DNA of 64,000 bases from assembly GCA_025642065.1 (NCBI GenBank), contig JAODUP010000481.1, forward strand, positions 332,001 through 396,000, written 5' to 3'. Positions 29,490 through 42,624 of the stretch are shown piece by piece. The notes below the pieces were generated by a model, which saw only the letters and a list, made by a program, of their open reading frames with translations, made no database searches and was not told where the DNA came from. Position numbers and translations under genes: made by a program. Positions within the stretch are counted from its first letter, which is position 1. The number at the start of each line of letters is the position of its first letter. Source of the DNA: Paralvinella palmiformis (lineage: Eukaryota > Annelida > Polychaeta > Terebellida > Alvinellidae).

Positions 29490-30770
29490 ATCATTATTTT
29501 ATAATAATAGATCTATGTGAATACTCTGGAATATATCGCTTCACTATCCATGCCATTGGATCAGCTATAGGAGCATATGTATGCCGGTTTATCGCCTCAT
29601 AAAACCGGTTTATGAAACCATCCGTCGTTTTTATTGCGCAACAGATACCAAGTACCATAAACTGATTACCCGATTTCTACCGTCCTCCCACAATCCACCA
29701 TGACGGCATCTAGGAAGCGAGATATATAAACCTAACTCGATTATGATGACTACCTGTTCGATTTCTATGGCTAAAACCTAAACCCAAGCAGATTTAGGGG
29801 TTATAGGGTGATTTGCCATACAAATGAACAGGCCTTAAGACTATTAAGTAAGGCAGACAGACGTTATTTCCCTGATAAGCACACGCACGCACACACACTT
29901 GCAACATTAATTTGTAAAAAAAGGAGAATAGATATACTTGCGTAGCTAAAACAATACATTTATAATTTCATTTATTTATGAACTAACTATAATCATAACA
30001 TAAAACTATACGTTTTCTAAAGAAATCTAAGACAGGCTGTTTGATGTACTTATAGTTGTTTTTTCACGTCCCAGTTTACCCCAGACAGATGTCACTGTCA
30101 TTTCATGATCAGTACTCTTGTAAAATTCATGTTGATCAGTACCCATGCAGGTAGAGATAATAATGTGAATTGTTAAATGAAAACTTATTCTAATGGAAAT
30201 GAGTCATAAGCCTTTTACTGATTGATAAAATGTATCAGAAGTACACAGCTGTGGTGTCACGAGGAAAGGTGTCATGCAGTAAATTAATCAAGTGATCAGT
30301 ACCGCAAATAATGCGTTCCTGAACTGGTCTGGAAAATAGTTATGACGCTATGACGCGAGCGTTAACCCAGAATTACTTGTTTTTAAAGTATAATTCTATT
30401 TAAAAAGATAATTTTCATAGTAAAACGTGTTCATTCCATGGTATGTTTTATTCAGTGGTCGGCACCTTTATAGAGGCGGCAATTTCGAGCTGAAAAAAGT
30501 TCGTATAATTTAATTTGATTGTAATTTAGCAACATATCGGCTTCAATATGTACGACCATATTGAAACCTAAAACGTCGTAAACACTGGCCTAAGATTAAG
30601 CGTAATTATGTGGTCGCCATAGTCAATTAAATTACGTTGCTTTGCATGCTTCCAATATTTGTGAATAACATTGTGTTATACGTAAGAGGAGAATGAATAC
30701 GACTGTAGTGTAATGATTTTAAATTATTGACAGACATATATTTTGACCGTATGAATTGCATATGATCCAT
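29490..30770. other. Intergenic stretch
   Basis: No coding motif or second repeat copy seen. A short inverted pair (ACCGGTTT…AAACCGG) lies near 29583-29612. Confidence 0.4.
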
Positions 30771-30775
30771 TGGAT

Positions 30776-31104
30776 AGTCGTGATAGCGCAGTTAGTTAGA
30801 GCTTAGCCGACTCTTAGCCGAAGGGTCGCGGGTTCCAATCTAAGTGAGCTACAAAGTTGTCACATGGCGACTGGTTCACTCATCCATAAAATTGAGTACC
30901 TCACAAGGCGCGATGGCTATGTGTTTGAGTAACGCTTTGCGCCTACAATAATGACAGCATGCGTTGTATGCTCCCTTGGGAGTTGAGATGTGAGTTGGGT
31001 GGAAACAGGTATGAGTCAGGGATAATAATACTGTATAGCGCCTCAGAACATGGTTACCTGGTTCTGGCCCTATATAAACATGCATTATTATTATTATTAT
31101 ATAT
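30776..31104 (+). mobile_element. SINE family 2, full-length copy
   Basis: tRNA-like head TAGCGCAGTTAGTTAGAGC (A box), then GGGTCGCGGGTTCCAATC (B box), followed by a body with CACTCATCCATAAAAnTGAG and GACAGCATGCnTTGTATGCTC and an (ATT)n tail. The second copy at 40848-41098 shares the same order of blocks. The tail resembles the LINE 3' tails of the window, suggesting mobilisation by that LINE. Confidence 0.9.
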
Positions 31105-31639
31105 ATGGATAACTGTTTGACAATATGATTGCTTCCACGTCAGTCCATCGTCTATATAAATATCTAGGAATTTTGCATTTGCTGATTTCCCAGTGTGATG
31201 GATGTTATGTTATTGTTTGTTTTCTTTGGAGAAAACACAACAAAAGTTTTTTTTTGAATATTCAATGATAATTGTTTTTGCATAAAGCCAGTCTGGTAAT
31301 ACTCTCATGTCATTTTCAGTATTTTATTCTAATTCTTTTCGGTTTGAGAAGTACACTATATTGTTGTACTGTCTGCAAATAAGATGCATATTGAATGTGT
31401 TAATGTATGTGGTAAATCATTTGTATAGATGATGAATAGGAGTTGGCAGAGTGTATGAGATAGTATGACACAAATTGGGACCTGTTTGTCAAATAGTTCC
31501 TGAACCACTCCAAAGCCACGCCTTAAACACCATAAAAGCGTAGCTTTTCAACAAAATATTGTGATCTATTATGTCGATTGCCTTAGAGAGGTCCAGAAAT
31601 ACTGCAAGTCTGATCAAGTTACTTTCCTTTTATAATAAT

Positions 31640-32447
31640 AATAATGTATGTTTAATAAAGCACCTTTACCAGTAGGGGCCATTCAAAGGCGCTATATAAA
31701 TAATATGTAATTTAATAATACCCCATATAATGTGTGTAAAAACCCTATAAGAGATTTAAAAGATAATTATTATTTATTTGAGAGCAACCTTGAACAGGTG
31801 TGTTTTTAGAACGGATTTAAAATTGTCAAGAGACGACGCATTTCTGATATCTGCCGGCAACCTATTCCACAAAGTGGTGGCTACAACACTATACGGACAA
31901 TCAACATATGACTTGAGCCGAGTCACTGGCACCTGCAATAGTATCTGACTTGATGACCTGAGTTTTGGGGATGACATTCTAATGGACACCAGTTCACACA
32001 GGTATTCTGGCACCATATCATTAATAGATGTAAAAGTTATTAATAAATTCTTGAAATGGATAGTCAATGTAGCTTTTAAAGAATTAGGGTGTTTGACAAA
32101 ATTTTCGAGTATTTGTCACTATGGGAGCTGCACCCTTCTGAATTCGCTGAAGGCGATTGATGTTATAATCAGATATGCCATATAACAGGGAGTTACAATA
32201 GTCTATACGAAATGTAACAAAAACATGGACTACAATTACAAGTGCTTCTTGTGTCAAGAATGCCTTTAAAAAGTGGATGTTCTTAAGATGGCAGTTGGCA
32301 GCTCGGCATACTGATGTGACATGTTCATACATGCTAATACACTGGCCAAAAATAACCTCTAGATATTTTACTGACCCATCACGGGTAATCGAGGATGCAC
32401 CCATCTATAATGCTCGTGTCTTTAGGGATTTAACAGTGTGGTGATGC

Positions 32448-32483
<36 letters not shown>

Positions 32484-32866
32484 TTTTGAGTCACCCATAG
32501 CCGAATATCAGCGATCCAATGTTTTAAATTTTCAAGGAAGAAAAACATTTTAACTCATTGTCAGGATCCAGTGATATAAACATATGTTTGTCATCAGCAT
32601 ACAAGTGATATTTAACCCCATATCGCTGGGCAATGATCCCAAGAGGTCAGGTATATATTGTGAAAACCAGAGGACCAAGAACTGAACTCCGTGGTACACC
32701 AGATAACAAAAATACCATGAACAGAGCATCTGTGGAAGTGTTGTTCCAGATAGAATCGAAACCATTCAAGTACTTTACCTGACAGACCAAACATAGCTTT
32801 TACATAGAGAAAAGTACATTATGGTCTACTTTATCAAATGCAGTAGACAGGTCCAGAAGAACAAGC
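31640..32866 (-). mobile_element. LINE reverse-transcriptase segment (3' part of a split element)
   Basis: Read from 32866 downward: LLDLSTAFDKVDHN (RT motif with catalytic Asp), SGKVLEWFRFYL, GVPRSSVLGPLVFTIY, then YHLYADDKHMFI (YADD catalytic pair, about 32593-32628). Next are a (TA)n insertion, VKYLEVIFGQ, ADDS-free thumb sequence, INRLQRIQKGAAPIVTNT, SINDMVPEYLCELVSI, TTLWNRLPADIRNASSLDNFKSVLKTHLF, and a 3' tail with (ATT)n near 31640. It is a CR1/L2-like LINE, moderately decayed but with long open parts. Its 5' continuation appears at 33389-33900. Confidence 0.9.
32450..32481. repeat. (AT)16 microsatellite inside the LINE RT
   Basis: Uninterrupted AT run splitting the minus-strand LINE frame between the YADD block and the thumb region. 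Confidence 0.95.
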
Positions 32867-33388
32867 ATTACTGGCTTACCTTACACAAGTCTCTGACCAA
32901 CCGCCTACAGCGAGTGCAGAACTGTGCTGCACATCTGGTGACACGCACTAGCAGAAGGGAACATACAACACCAGTTTTGTTCAAGCTGCACTGGCTTCCT
33001 GTACGTTTCAGATCATTGTACAAGATCATGTTTCTTACGTTCAAAGTACTGAATGGAACAGCACCAGTGTAGCTAAGTGATTTGATCGGAAAATATATAC
33101 CAGTGAGAATGCTCCGATCCGAGTCCTATTCACTTTTGAGGGTACCAAGAAGGTATACAGCAATGTACAGATAGATCCTTCCAAGCATCTTCTCCCAGGC
33201 CATGGAACGAGTTGCTAAACTACATAAAACTCGCAGGAAGTAGAGACATATTTTGTAAGGTTCTTATGCGTGAAATGTATTTGATCTATACGAGCTCAGA
33301 ATATGTTTTAATTGTGTTTTAAATGTTAAGCACCATAGAGCAATTTCGGTTGAATAAGGCACTATATAAAATACTATTATTATTATAT
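32867..33388 (+). mobile_element. Second LINE C-terminal fragment, opposite orientation, lying inside the first
   Basis: Plus strand reads SLTNRLQRVQNCAAHLVTRT, REHTTPVLFKLHWLPVRFRS, LTFKVLNGTAPV, then after a stop LSDLIGKY and a tail GCACTATATAAAATACTATT with (ATT)n near 33372. It is related to, but clearly distinct from, the minus-strand LINE around it. It is 5'-truncated, as is usual for LINE insertions. Confidence 0.88.
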
Positions 33389-33900
33389 ATATCATATGTA
33401 GGCATGGGGTCAACTGCACAGAAAACATTGCTTGGCCTTTTCAGAAAATGTCTGATATCATGAATATGCAGGACTCTTCTACCAATGGTTTACCTTGTGA
33501 TAAAGTGCTGGAAGTGAACCCACTATGTATATTTAATATCTTTTGATAGAAGAAGTTATTAAAACAATGGGCCATATCTTTATCTGAGTTGATATTATTT
33601 GGAAGGAATTTATTTTGGTGGCATAATACACTTTATTTGAAAGCATGAGGTGAACCTTTTGGGGCGGTTCACTCCCCACATATCGAAGATAGACTGGCGT
33701 GCATACGTGTAATACTTAAATTTCCGAGGGAATACCAGAGCCATGTCAATAACAATATTGCTGATTGATTGAAAGAGGAGATTCCATTGATATTTGGCCA
33801 ATCACCATCGTCATACCAATGTTTCAAATGCCAACAAGAATACATGTATAACATAAACGCAGCGATTTCCACAAATGGTGATTAGGCTGAATTACACTTC
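33389..33900 (-). mobile_element. LINE segment (5' part of the split element)
   Basis: The minus strand near 33389-33460 reads DIRHFLKRPSNVFCAVDPMPTY, matching the 'SPSKSC.LDPIPTWL' region that precedes LINE reverse transcriptase. Upstream frames up to about 33870 (MAKYQWNLLFQSI…) could belong to the endonuclease-RT linker but have no motif. The order and strand fit the 5' side of the LINE at 31640-32866; about 100 codons between the two parts are absent. Confidence 0.6.
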
Positions 33901-35344
33901 CGCCTACATTTGCAGCAAAATGGCAAATACAAATGGGTTTGTTCATTGATTAAATTATTGTTTCTTATTATTTTAACCGTTTTATTTGCCTTGTGAAACA
34001 TAGAATAGGTTGACTATCAGAAGGACCACCAGGTCGGTAACAATAGAAAGGTGCATATTTACATATTTAACCGTCTGTGCCCACTATCCAAGCGCGCTGA
34101 TTAGGGCGATAGCATAACATAATATAATGTAATATAGTACAATATGTTATATAATATATATAATTTATAAATGACTTTGTTAATTTGAGTTCGCATTTAG
34201 CTATGACACGACTTCAACTGTGTTATTGATTCCGACAGTTAGTACCACATTTCAGGTGCTAGGCAAATAAATGTCTGATAAAAATGTAGTTTTTCTGTAT
34301 TGTATGTGTGGCTGGTGAAGGCATCTTGTTTCGTGCAAATGATTATGCATATGTGCATATGGGTGATGATGTGGCGTAAAAGAATATAAACACATTATTA
34401 GTATAATTTAAAACATGCACTATATTTGAACACTGAACTATTAACGCATTAAATAACTCCGTTATGATGACATTTGACTAATACGCATTAAACAAATATA
34501 TACAGGTACGTTATGACTTATTTTGCCCGCAGTTAGTGTTGCCATCCGGGTTTTTTTGAAATCTTTTTTGCACTGAATATTCTAAATTTATCATTGATGT
34601 CCACATATCCTAACAGTAAATGTTTACACTGAAAGGCGTCACACCACCAACATCACTACCACCACCACCACATCTAATAATATATTATTAATGCAGATTT
34701 AATGATGTATTTCTAATCTCTTGCAGAAATAATAGCTAGTTTGGGGGATAATTTCACAAGGATAATGTAACTTGTATCGCTCTCAAGTGCGTTGGGTATA
34801 TTTACTACTTAAGATTTTTCGGGTTACACTAATTATCGACGCGACGCGTGTTAAGAGATCATATGATAAATTTCCGAAGCATTCGTTTGTGACGCGTGCG
34901 TTATAACTATGGCAATTACGACACACCCGGCCGCTGTAGGTAGTCAGAATGGATGGGGAGCGATTTGGCACAGGTAATACATTTTCGACAGGAAATTGGA
35001 ACATAATTAGTCTGATATATCACGGCAAATATAGAAACTCGATGATGGTTTAAGAGAACAACATGGCGGCGACCGGGAATCCGTCGCCTTTGAAGTGGTT
35101 TTTAATGCCACGTCTGGGACACGGTACGATATGTTGTAGGCCGTATTACCTACAGGCCGCTGGACAACGATAGAAGCTAGCTCGGAGCTCGGCACGCGTC
35201 TTCTTTTGATTGATGGTCAAATGATGAGATAGAGAGGATATGTAGAGGGGGAGGGGGGGGGGGCTAATATGGGAGGGGTGGGTTTGAGAGAGAGGGAAGG
35301 AACCAGAAAGAATGTGCTGGTTAGAGTGAGAAGATACCAACACC

Positions 35345-35375
<31 letters not shown>

Positions 35376-35400
35376 TGTGTGTGTGTGTTTTCTTTTGGTT
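33901..35400. other. Intergenic stretch, no gene recognised
   Basis: AT-rich up to about 34780, then more CpG. Simple-sequence features are a (CCA)n-like run at 34644-34670, a G-rich block at 35248-35275 and (GA)n(TG)n at 35357-35388. Confidence 0.4.
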
Positions 35401-37270
35401 GTTTAAGTATTCCGTACTGTCAGCTCGACATTTCGTCCGGATTTTGATCTTTACATGACATTATACATGCCAGACAACAGCCACCAAGACCCATAACAGC
35501 GGCCAAGATCCGTTATTATCCGTCTCCAAGATCCGTATAGATTACGCCATCTTTGTCGCAAATTCTCGTTCCAGGTCTTCACGTATCGGTAAATAGGAGA
35601 CACGGCCGACGGAACTATTTCTAGTTCGTTACGTCTGGATAAAGAGCTGCCATTGTCGACACCCGGACGAAACAATTTCTTTTGATGTATTGTACTGTGG
35701 CGGCGCCAAAATTGAATGCCCGGAAAACTCGCCCGCCTAGCAATCGATCATTTATATAACTGTCGTCATTTTTAGCGGAGGGGGGGGGTTAGTGTAGCTC
35801 TCCACTATAGGAAAATCCCACATTTCTAGTGAACCGAAGTCGCGTTTTCCTACGTTTGGTCCAAACTCGTCCGGGACTTCGCCGTGTTTTTGGTCTATCA
35901 CTTGCGCTTGAGTGGGTTAATATTTCGGACAGAAAACGCCCGCTATACACCGGTGTCGAACGCGGACGAGTTTCCGGATAAGCGCCCGAAGACAAGGCTT
36001 CCCCGCTTTTCTGATAGCTCATAGCCATTACGTCATCTCGAGAGCCGGATATAGCGAAATATGTCGTGGAATACCTGGGCCAAGAAGCTCTACTGACTTG
36101 AGTTATACGTTAGTAATTATACCCGAACTGTAGGTAGGTTTTCCAGTTCCGCCCTTTTATGGTCACCTTCACCGACTTGCAGGAAGCAATATCGCGCCCA
36201 TCGTAAGCTATGAATCCACATGGGGGCGCCACAGAATAAAGAATCGACAGAACCCCGGTAACGTGTATTATCCTATTAGCAGGGGTCTCAGTCCACTGTT
36301 TATCTGGTAATATCATAACAATATCATGGATAGACACAACCACGCCTTAGTCCGGGCTCCTTTCATCTTCTGAATCAGCACTTTGATATCTGAATAGTTG
36401 TAGTACGCTTCCTTTGACATCTAGCTACGGGGACCATAGTGTACCGATATATATATATATTGTGTGCCACCTCTCACGTCGTCTTGACGATGAAGACGTA
36501 CAACATGATAACATGCTTAAGGTTAATACTTCGGCAGCAGCTATATTTGTTAGGATTAATAGCATTGGAATTAGTAATCTTATTATTATTGTCTTGGTTA
36601 TGATAGAGCAGTGGTTTAGGAATCTTAACCCTGTAGTGTATATCAGAGTTACTATTTGGATATAGAAAATTGGATCTGGTTAATGATAAATATTTATAAT
36701 AATATTGTAATAATAGTACTGTTAGTGAGGACTATACAACCAAATGATGTTATCCAGTAACATGATCAAATTATATATTGGTTACATCGAACAACCATAG
36801 GGATATATATATATATATATATAAATGTGTGTGTACGTCAGCTATAACGGCATTTCCGGCCAATGAAATCTTTGTAATCACTTCTATCTGCCATTAACCG
36901 AATGTCACAGCCAGAAACCATACTCGTGTAGGGTCCAGCGAACCGACCTCGCGATAAAGCGTCTTTGGCTGCTAGAGGGCGCCACGAACGCCGACAGCTC
37001 TCCGGCAAATCTCCCGTTTTAGGCGTTTCAAAGGGATCCGTTCACTTTGAAGTCCACCGAAGCGTTCCTAGATGGCGTTCTACGGGCTGGTGGGGTCACG
37101 TGATCGATGCGACAGAAGTGACGTCCGTTACCTAAGTACGGTGATCGCGACACGGTCCTTGCTAGGAAATCGTGCGTGGAAAACCACTGAGTTTCAGGAC
37201 ATGGACCTATCTATTACCGGTAATGGTAAGGTGTATGGTATATTGGCTAATGTGTGGCTTGTTTTGTTCT
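35400..37270. other. CpG-rich segment, possible regulatory island
   Basis: High CpG density with only short, both-strand open frames that are typical of GC-rich non-coding DNA. No splice-joined coding exon is recognisable. Could be an unmethylated island or enhancer cluster; function unknown. Confidence 0.3.
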
Positions 37271-38300
37271 AAATGTTAGATGTTGTTGTCGTTGATAATG
37301 TGCCAATTTTGGTTATTACTGGTGATTTAGATAATTTTTATTGTTAGTGATATCAGTATCGTAATAGTTAAAGGTTAATTTAAAACACTGTTTTGTAAAA
37401 CACTGCTTACTATGTTTTTTTAATTGTTTTCTGTTCTTAAAATAGTTATTGTTGCTGTTTCAGCCGTTCTTCTTTTCGCAGTTGCTATTGGTGTTACTGT
37501 CATCACTTCATTTCCCTGCCAGTACCGCCACTGTCATTGCTGTCGCTGGTTATTAGTGTTGTTAGTAGCATTTGGTTAATGGCTCCATCTAGTGATTGCA
37601 CTGAAACACGCCATTCGGTCACTCTCCATGTTGCTGTTGTTCAATGCGAGGGGACTGGAATGACTCTATCCGTGTGTGTGTGTGATGACTCGCACTAAAC
37701 ATAGTTGTTTATCAGATTCGCATTACCAATTATTCGCACTTGAGCATACGCGAAAATAATCGTACCCAAGAATACAAACGTATAATAAAATAAAGTATGA
37801 GAAATAAAAATCGATGTGTCAATTTCAGGTCCACGGAAGCCACGAATAAAGCAGCGAGTGAATGGATGAGTGAGATACTGACTATCTGAGACTGCCCTTT
37901 TTAGCGACATTGTCATTTATTTTATTGAATGAGGACATTTACCATCTTTTATGTAAAAGTCACTTTTTGGTGACATTATCATTCATTTCACTGAATGAAG
38001 ACAGTTACCGTGATATAGACAGTAGATGAATGAGCACCTGGCCACCATTACTATCGATCTTTAGAATTAGGGAAAGACAAAACACCATAAATTGTAATGG
38101 CCGTCTGTTGGGAGGGTGAGGTTTTGGGGATGGTGGAATCGAACGGAGTAATTACACAGACAATGGGTACGTTGACAAGGTACTGGCGAGCCATTACACC
38201 TGTCTCAGCACGAAAAGTCGCTGTTTTTAGGAACTACTTCCTTGATGAATCGTCCAAAGTTTGCATCCCCTGTTCGATATCTATCATGTCAGTGCCTTGA
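37271..38300. other. Intergenic stretch
   Basis: No gene, RNA gene or element with a second copy in the window. A short near-duplicate (CATTTAC/GTTACC between copies of TTGAATGA, 37924-38012) repeats GTGACATTATCATTYATTT. Confidence 0.35.
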
Positions 38301-38308
38301 TTCACTGT

Positions 38309-38310
<2 letters not shown>

Positions 38311-38364
<54 letters not shown>

Positions 38365-38370
38365 GCACAC
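38311..38370. repeat. (AC)n microsatellite, about 60 bp
   Basis: Almost pure AC run, grading into GCACGCAC at the right end. Confidence 0.97.
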
Positions 38371-38408
38371 ATTCAGACGTATATACCTAAATACATTCAG
38401 ATAGACAG

Positions 38409-38594
38409 GGGGGCCTCCGTGGTCTAACTGGTGGCGCGATGGACCACAAATCACTAACGCTTGAGTTCGAATCTCGGCGTGGACAAACCTGAAGGTTGTT
38501 TCTTCTTTGACTTCACGTCTTTACGTTTGAAGGTCGCTCGGCCCATTTAGCCTACCATGTGCACAAAAGTGGCCGTAAAACATCAATCGTCATC
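38409..38594 (+). mobile_element. SINE family 1 copy
   Basis: Full-length-type copy: GGGCCTCCGTGGTCTAACTGG head, GAGTTCGAATCTCGGCGTGG B-box region, CTGAAGGTTGTTTC, GGTCGCTCGGCCCATTTAGC and TGGCCGTAAAACATCAATC. CpGs are retained. No clear target duplication. Confidence 0.92.
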
Positions 38595-38599
38595 TACTA

Positions 38600-40840
38600 A
38601 AGAATGGTTTGAACGAACATAAAAAAAACAAACAAACAAGCATATTAGCAAACATACTCGTTCTAAATGCACATGTAGGCACAGACGTACCCATGTGTAC
38701 AACATTGTTTCGGGCTAATAAATACCATGTTCAGAGCGTGAACTGAATGAAAAGAGAGAGAGAGAGAGATGGATGAAGGAAAAAAACGCCCCAAATGGTC
38801 TATTTTTTGTTGATTATCTATTACATCAGTCATTGACTGATGGCATAGATCAGATGGCGTATAGATGACGTACAGAAGATCGTTTGTCTAAATCACGTGG
38901 CTGTCTACCCATGACACGTGACGCGGCCTGATGTTTTTACAATAAACATTTGTCAGAATCACTTTGATTTGTGGAATAATTCAGCCACGAAACATCGCAA
39001 TGCATCATCATAAGCGACACAGGATAACGAGTGTAGACATGATTCTATTAGATCGCTGTACCGTTATGTCTTATACATACTCTATCATTACGTTTATGGC
39101 ATCGTATTTCTATGGGATCTTTTTTCGAATATATTACAATACATAAGCTGTTAAATATTTTGCAATATTTCAAACGCGCATTCTACACAAGGTTTACAAG
39201 CGATGGCAAGGAGTGGTCTTTGGCAAATAAGTTATTACTGAAAGATAATAAGTTATGAAAATAAGTTATTTGGTTAATATTCCTAAAACCTACAACATCA
39301 TGCATACTCTCTTGCCCTCCCGCCCATACATAAACACACACACCCACACACACATTGAAAATTGATTACACATTTCAGGATCAAAACTCGTATTTTTTAT
39401 TTGCTCGCGTGATAAATCGTCTAGATATTGTATGCACGATTCGCAGTTTCCAAAGACAATGTTTTCCCCCAGACTAGCAACACACACACACACACACACA
39501 GAGAGAGGGCGGGGGGGGGGAGTCTCTCAGTAACGCATGCAAAAATAAAAATTCAAAAATAGAGATTTTTCATTAACAAAATTGAACTAGCAAACGATTT
39601 AATACCGAGTCATATGTGACCTACTGTGATAAAGAAACACATTTACATATATTTACATATATTTAAAATGTTTATACGTCATTTAACGTTGACTGAGCCA
39701 TAAACCCGGCATATTACTTCCCGTTCTTATTCTCAACTTCCGGTGACGTACCATTGACGACAAATATTATCATGGCTCACAGTAGGGAAAGTGTTATACG
39801 GTGACAATAACTGGGATGCCGATTATAAACATAAATATGGTACTTGAAGGTAAACTACAATCAGTCCTAGATTATCCGGAGATTTATATCGGATAATCAA
39901 GTTGCGAATGAGTAAGTTTAGCGGGACGACTCATATGGCGAAGTACGTAATCATCTGCTTATTGTGTTGGAGCTGAAATAGCTCAGCCTTTGGAGTGGCG
40001 ATCTGGACTGTCATTAGTATTCGATTAGAAAAAATAAATCCGGGCTTCCCATTGAGCTAACAATAGTCAAGATGGTTAGGCACCATAATGCAAGGAAAAA
40101 GACGAGCTAGTCTTAAAATGTGAATGCCATTTTCGATCCACTAACCGGTACCTTTTTTCGTTTTATATTCTACCAGTTTGCGGATTTTGGAAATAGTGGA
40201 AAAGTCCTTCTTTGTTACTAGAAACACAGTAATCAACGCTAATATGTTGAGACTTGCGTTAACAGTATATCCTCACTTGCACATTCGCGTGCATTAGTCG
40301 AATAAAGGTCTGTTCGTTAAATGCAACTTCCACCGACCAGTTCCCTGAAGTATAATTTACTATATATGGCTATACAATGGACTGCAACCTTTAGTTTGAT
40401 GGAGTGGTCGCTAAATGGCGGGTCAGTCAGTATATTTAAATCTTAATCTGTTATTGTTGCATTCTCAAATGAGAAGTCGCCATATTGTATATATATAATC
40501 TGTGTATATCCTATACTACCTGACGATAGTACAGGTAACATTTTACTGATAGTAACTCTTCTTTTGAAAAGTTTAAACCTAATATGAAAATTCACATCTA
40601 CAAGGTAGCCTTAATTAATAAAAAATGTGGTGATTCAAATGCTTTATTTGAAGTTTACGAACATCTTATTGGTGGTATCTCTGTATAACTCTTTTGTTTT
40701 AGAGTTTAGCTTAAATATAGATTATTATTATTATTATTAAATTCCAATGAAAAAGTTGGCATATATGGATAAAGTGAATAAATGAAAACAAAAATAGGGA
40801 AGAAATTAAACAGTAGAAAATTTAATTGAGAATGTTTTTA
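38600..40840. other. Intergenic stretch
   Basis: No gene recognised. Contains (GA)n at 38753-38768, (CA)n at 39479-39500 and a short perfect hairpin GATTATCCG…CGGATAATC at 39870-39898. Confidence 0.4.
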
Positions 40841-40847
40841 TTAGTCA

Positions 40848-41098
40848 ACGCCGTGATCGCGCATTTAGTTACAGCGTAGGACTCTTAGACGAACGGTCGC
40901 GGGTTCGAGCCTCCGTGAGCTGCAATGCTGTCATGTGCAACTGTTCACTCATCCATAAAAAATGAGAACCCGACAGGACGCTATGGCTATGTTTGCGCCT
41001 ATAATGGCAGCATGCATTGTATGCTCAATCGGGAGTTGATATATGTGGTGGGTGGAAACAAGTCTGAGTCAGGGATAATAATATTGTAAAGCGCCTTT
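40848..41098 (+). mobile_element. SINE family 2 copy
   Basis: Head GTGATCGCGCATTTAGTTACAGCG, B box GGTCGCGGGTTCGAGCC, and body blocks CACTCATCCATAAAAAATGAG and GGCAGCATGCATTGTATGCTC, in the same order as at 30776. The 3' end stops near AAAGCGCC without an (ATT)n tail. Confidence 0.9.
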
Positions 41099-41304
41099 TT
41101 GAGAGAGAAAAATCAGCACTCCGTTAGCTTACAATTACATTGATTAGTTATAATTATAATTATATAAGTTATTTTTCAGCTAAATTACGGTTAGCAAAAT
41201 GTGTCATAATCTAGTTGATGTCAATTGTCGGAGGATACTACAGGAATGCCACAGCTCAGTCGATTTTATCTAATAAACACTTCACAGTGCAGTTGAATAG
41301 CAAG

Positions 41305-41522
41305 TATAATAATAATAATAATGGCCGAAATGGTAATTATTTTACGTGGCTGGCTACCCCAAACAAAGGAGACGCACATGGTCTGTAATTTACAGCTTCA
41401 CCAAGGGAACTAATTCTAAATAAAATCAGAACCGGGATTCGAAATTTCCATCTCCCGTAGAGTATGACCATACGCACGGGCAAATAGTCCCACGCTCTAC
41501 CCACCAGACCACAGAGGCGATT
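41305..41522 (-). mobile_element. tRNA-derived SINE, family 4
   Basis: The minus strand begins GCCTCTGTGGTCTGGTGGGTAGAGCG (A box) and carries TTTCGAATCCCGG (B box), followed by about 120 bp of unrelated body and an AAT-repeat tail at 41308-41322. Only one copy is in the window. Confidence 0.65.
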
Positions 41523-42620
41523 TACTGCGGCACGGCGAATACTTATGAAGAAAAACACCAGCGGACTCGGCAGTATACGTGGCAGTTAGGCGGAGTATAT
41601 TCTAGCGGGGAGAAGGATGTTCTGGTGGCTGGGTTGGATAGGACAAGGCCAAAGGGGAATGAATCAAAACAATGACTACATTAGCCTTGGTCTTTGATTT
41701 TAAAATCTAAAAGAAACCGCCCACACATTTCGGTTAGAATACAATTCCGCTGTGAATGCAGCTATTTACTCAACTATAAATCACAGAGGAGACAAATCAC
41801 CGGCGTAGATAAAAATATGCCTAATTTCACACGTCAACATCCAACGTCCATGGTAATAATTTACAACTCCATCGATAACAAGACACCTGAATACTACAAC
41901 GACTGACTATCTATCGAATCATCTATTTAGTGTATAAGCCCTATTTCCAGGAACAGATTCGAAGTGTACCATCTTCTAAAAACAAAAATCTTAGGAACCG
42001 CTCGCTTAAGACTGACATTTTCTTGGTAAATAATATTCATCTTTGATTACTTCTGACATTATTATTACAGTTGTTGTTGTCTTTATTGTTGTGCTTTGTT
42101 TTCAGTATAAATCAAGTACTACCGTACTGAATTGAATGTCATTTCGGGCATTTACTATACAGCGCCTACGAATAGTTGCTATATTAAATCCACACTATTT
42201 GCTGTTCCACCATCCAAGCCTGCACCGATTTGGCATAACGCTAACCTATTATAGGCTCTGCCAATGAATGACAACATCGTAGGAGTTACCACGAGCCGTA
42301 TGCTGGACGTTATGATAGACCGGTCCAGGCGCCGAATGCAGTTGACCATGGGAAGACTTTAGCATTCCAGGCAGCATCGTTAATGTTATCTTTTCACGCT
42401 GTCCAAATAATAGTTGATTTATCTTTGCTCGGCCACTCCGGGTTAAGTCGTCGACATGAACTAAGCGCTGCGAGATGTGTCGAGGAATAGAGATTAGTCG
42501 ACGAACGAAGATAATCCTGATCAGTCCGAGTAAATGGCGACCCACTTCTGACAGCTCCCTTGTATTGGTCCGAGAAGGCTGGAAATGAAGCTAATCAGCA
42601 GGCGGACCTCAGCAAAAGCG
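41523..42620. other. Intergenic stretch
   Basis: Several short open frames without recognisable domains. No repeat with a second copy seen. Confidence 0.35.
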
Positions 42621-42624
42621 AACC

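Noticed and set aside
30776..30850. Possible functional tRNA gene
   Set aside because: A and B boxes are present but the acceptor stem does not close and the sequence continues into a repeated SINE body seen again at 40848.
35007..36343. Series of minus-strand open frames in CpG-rich DNA
   Set aside because: They do not join in phase through GT-AG introns and show no domain.
38242..38427. Open frame with a Thr-His repeat
   Set aside because: It is a translation of the (AC)n microsatellite.
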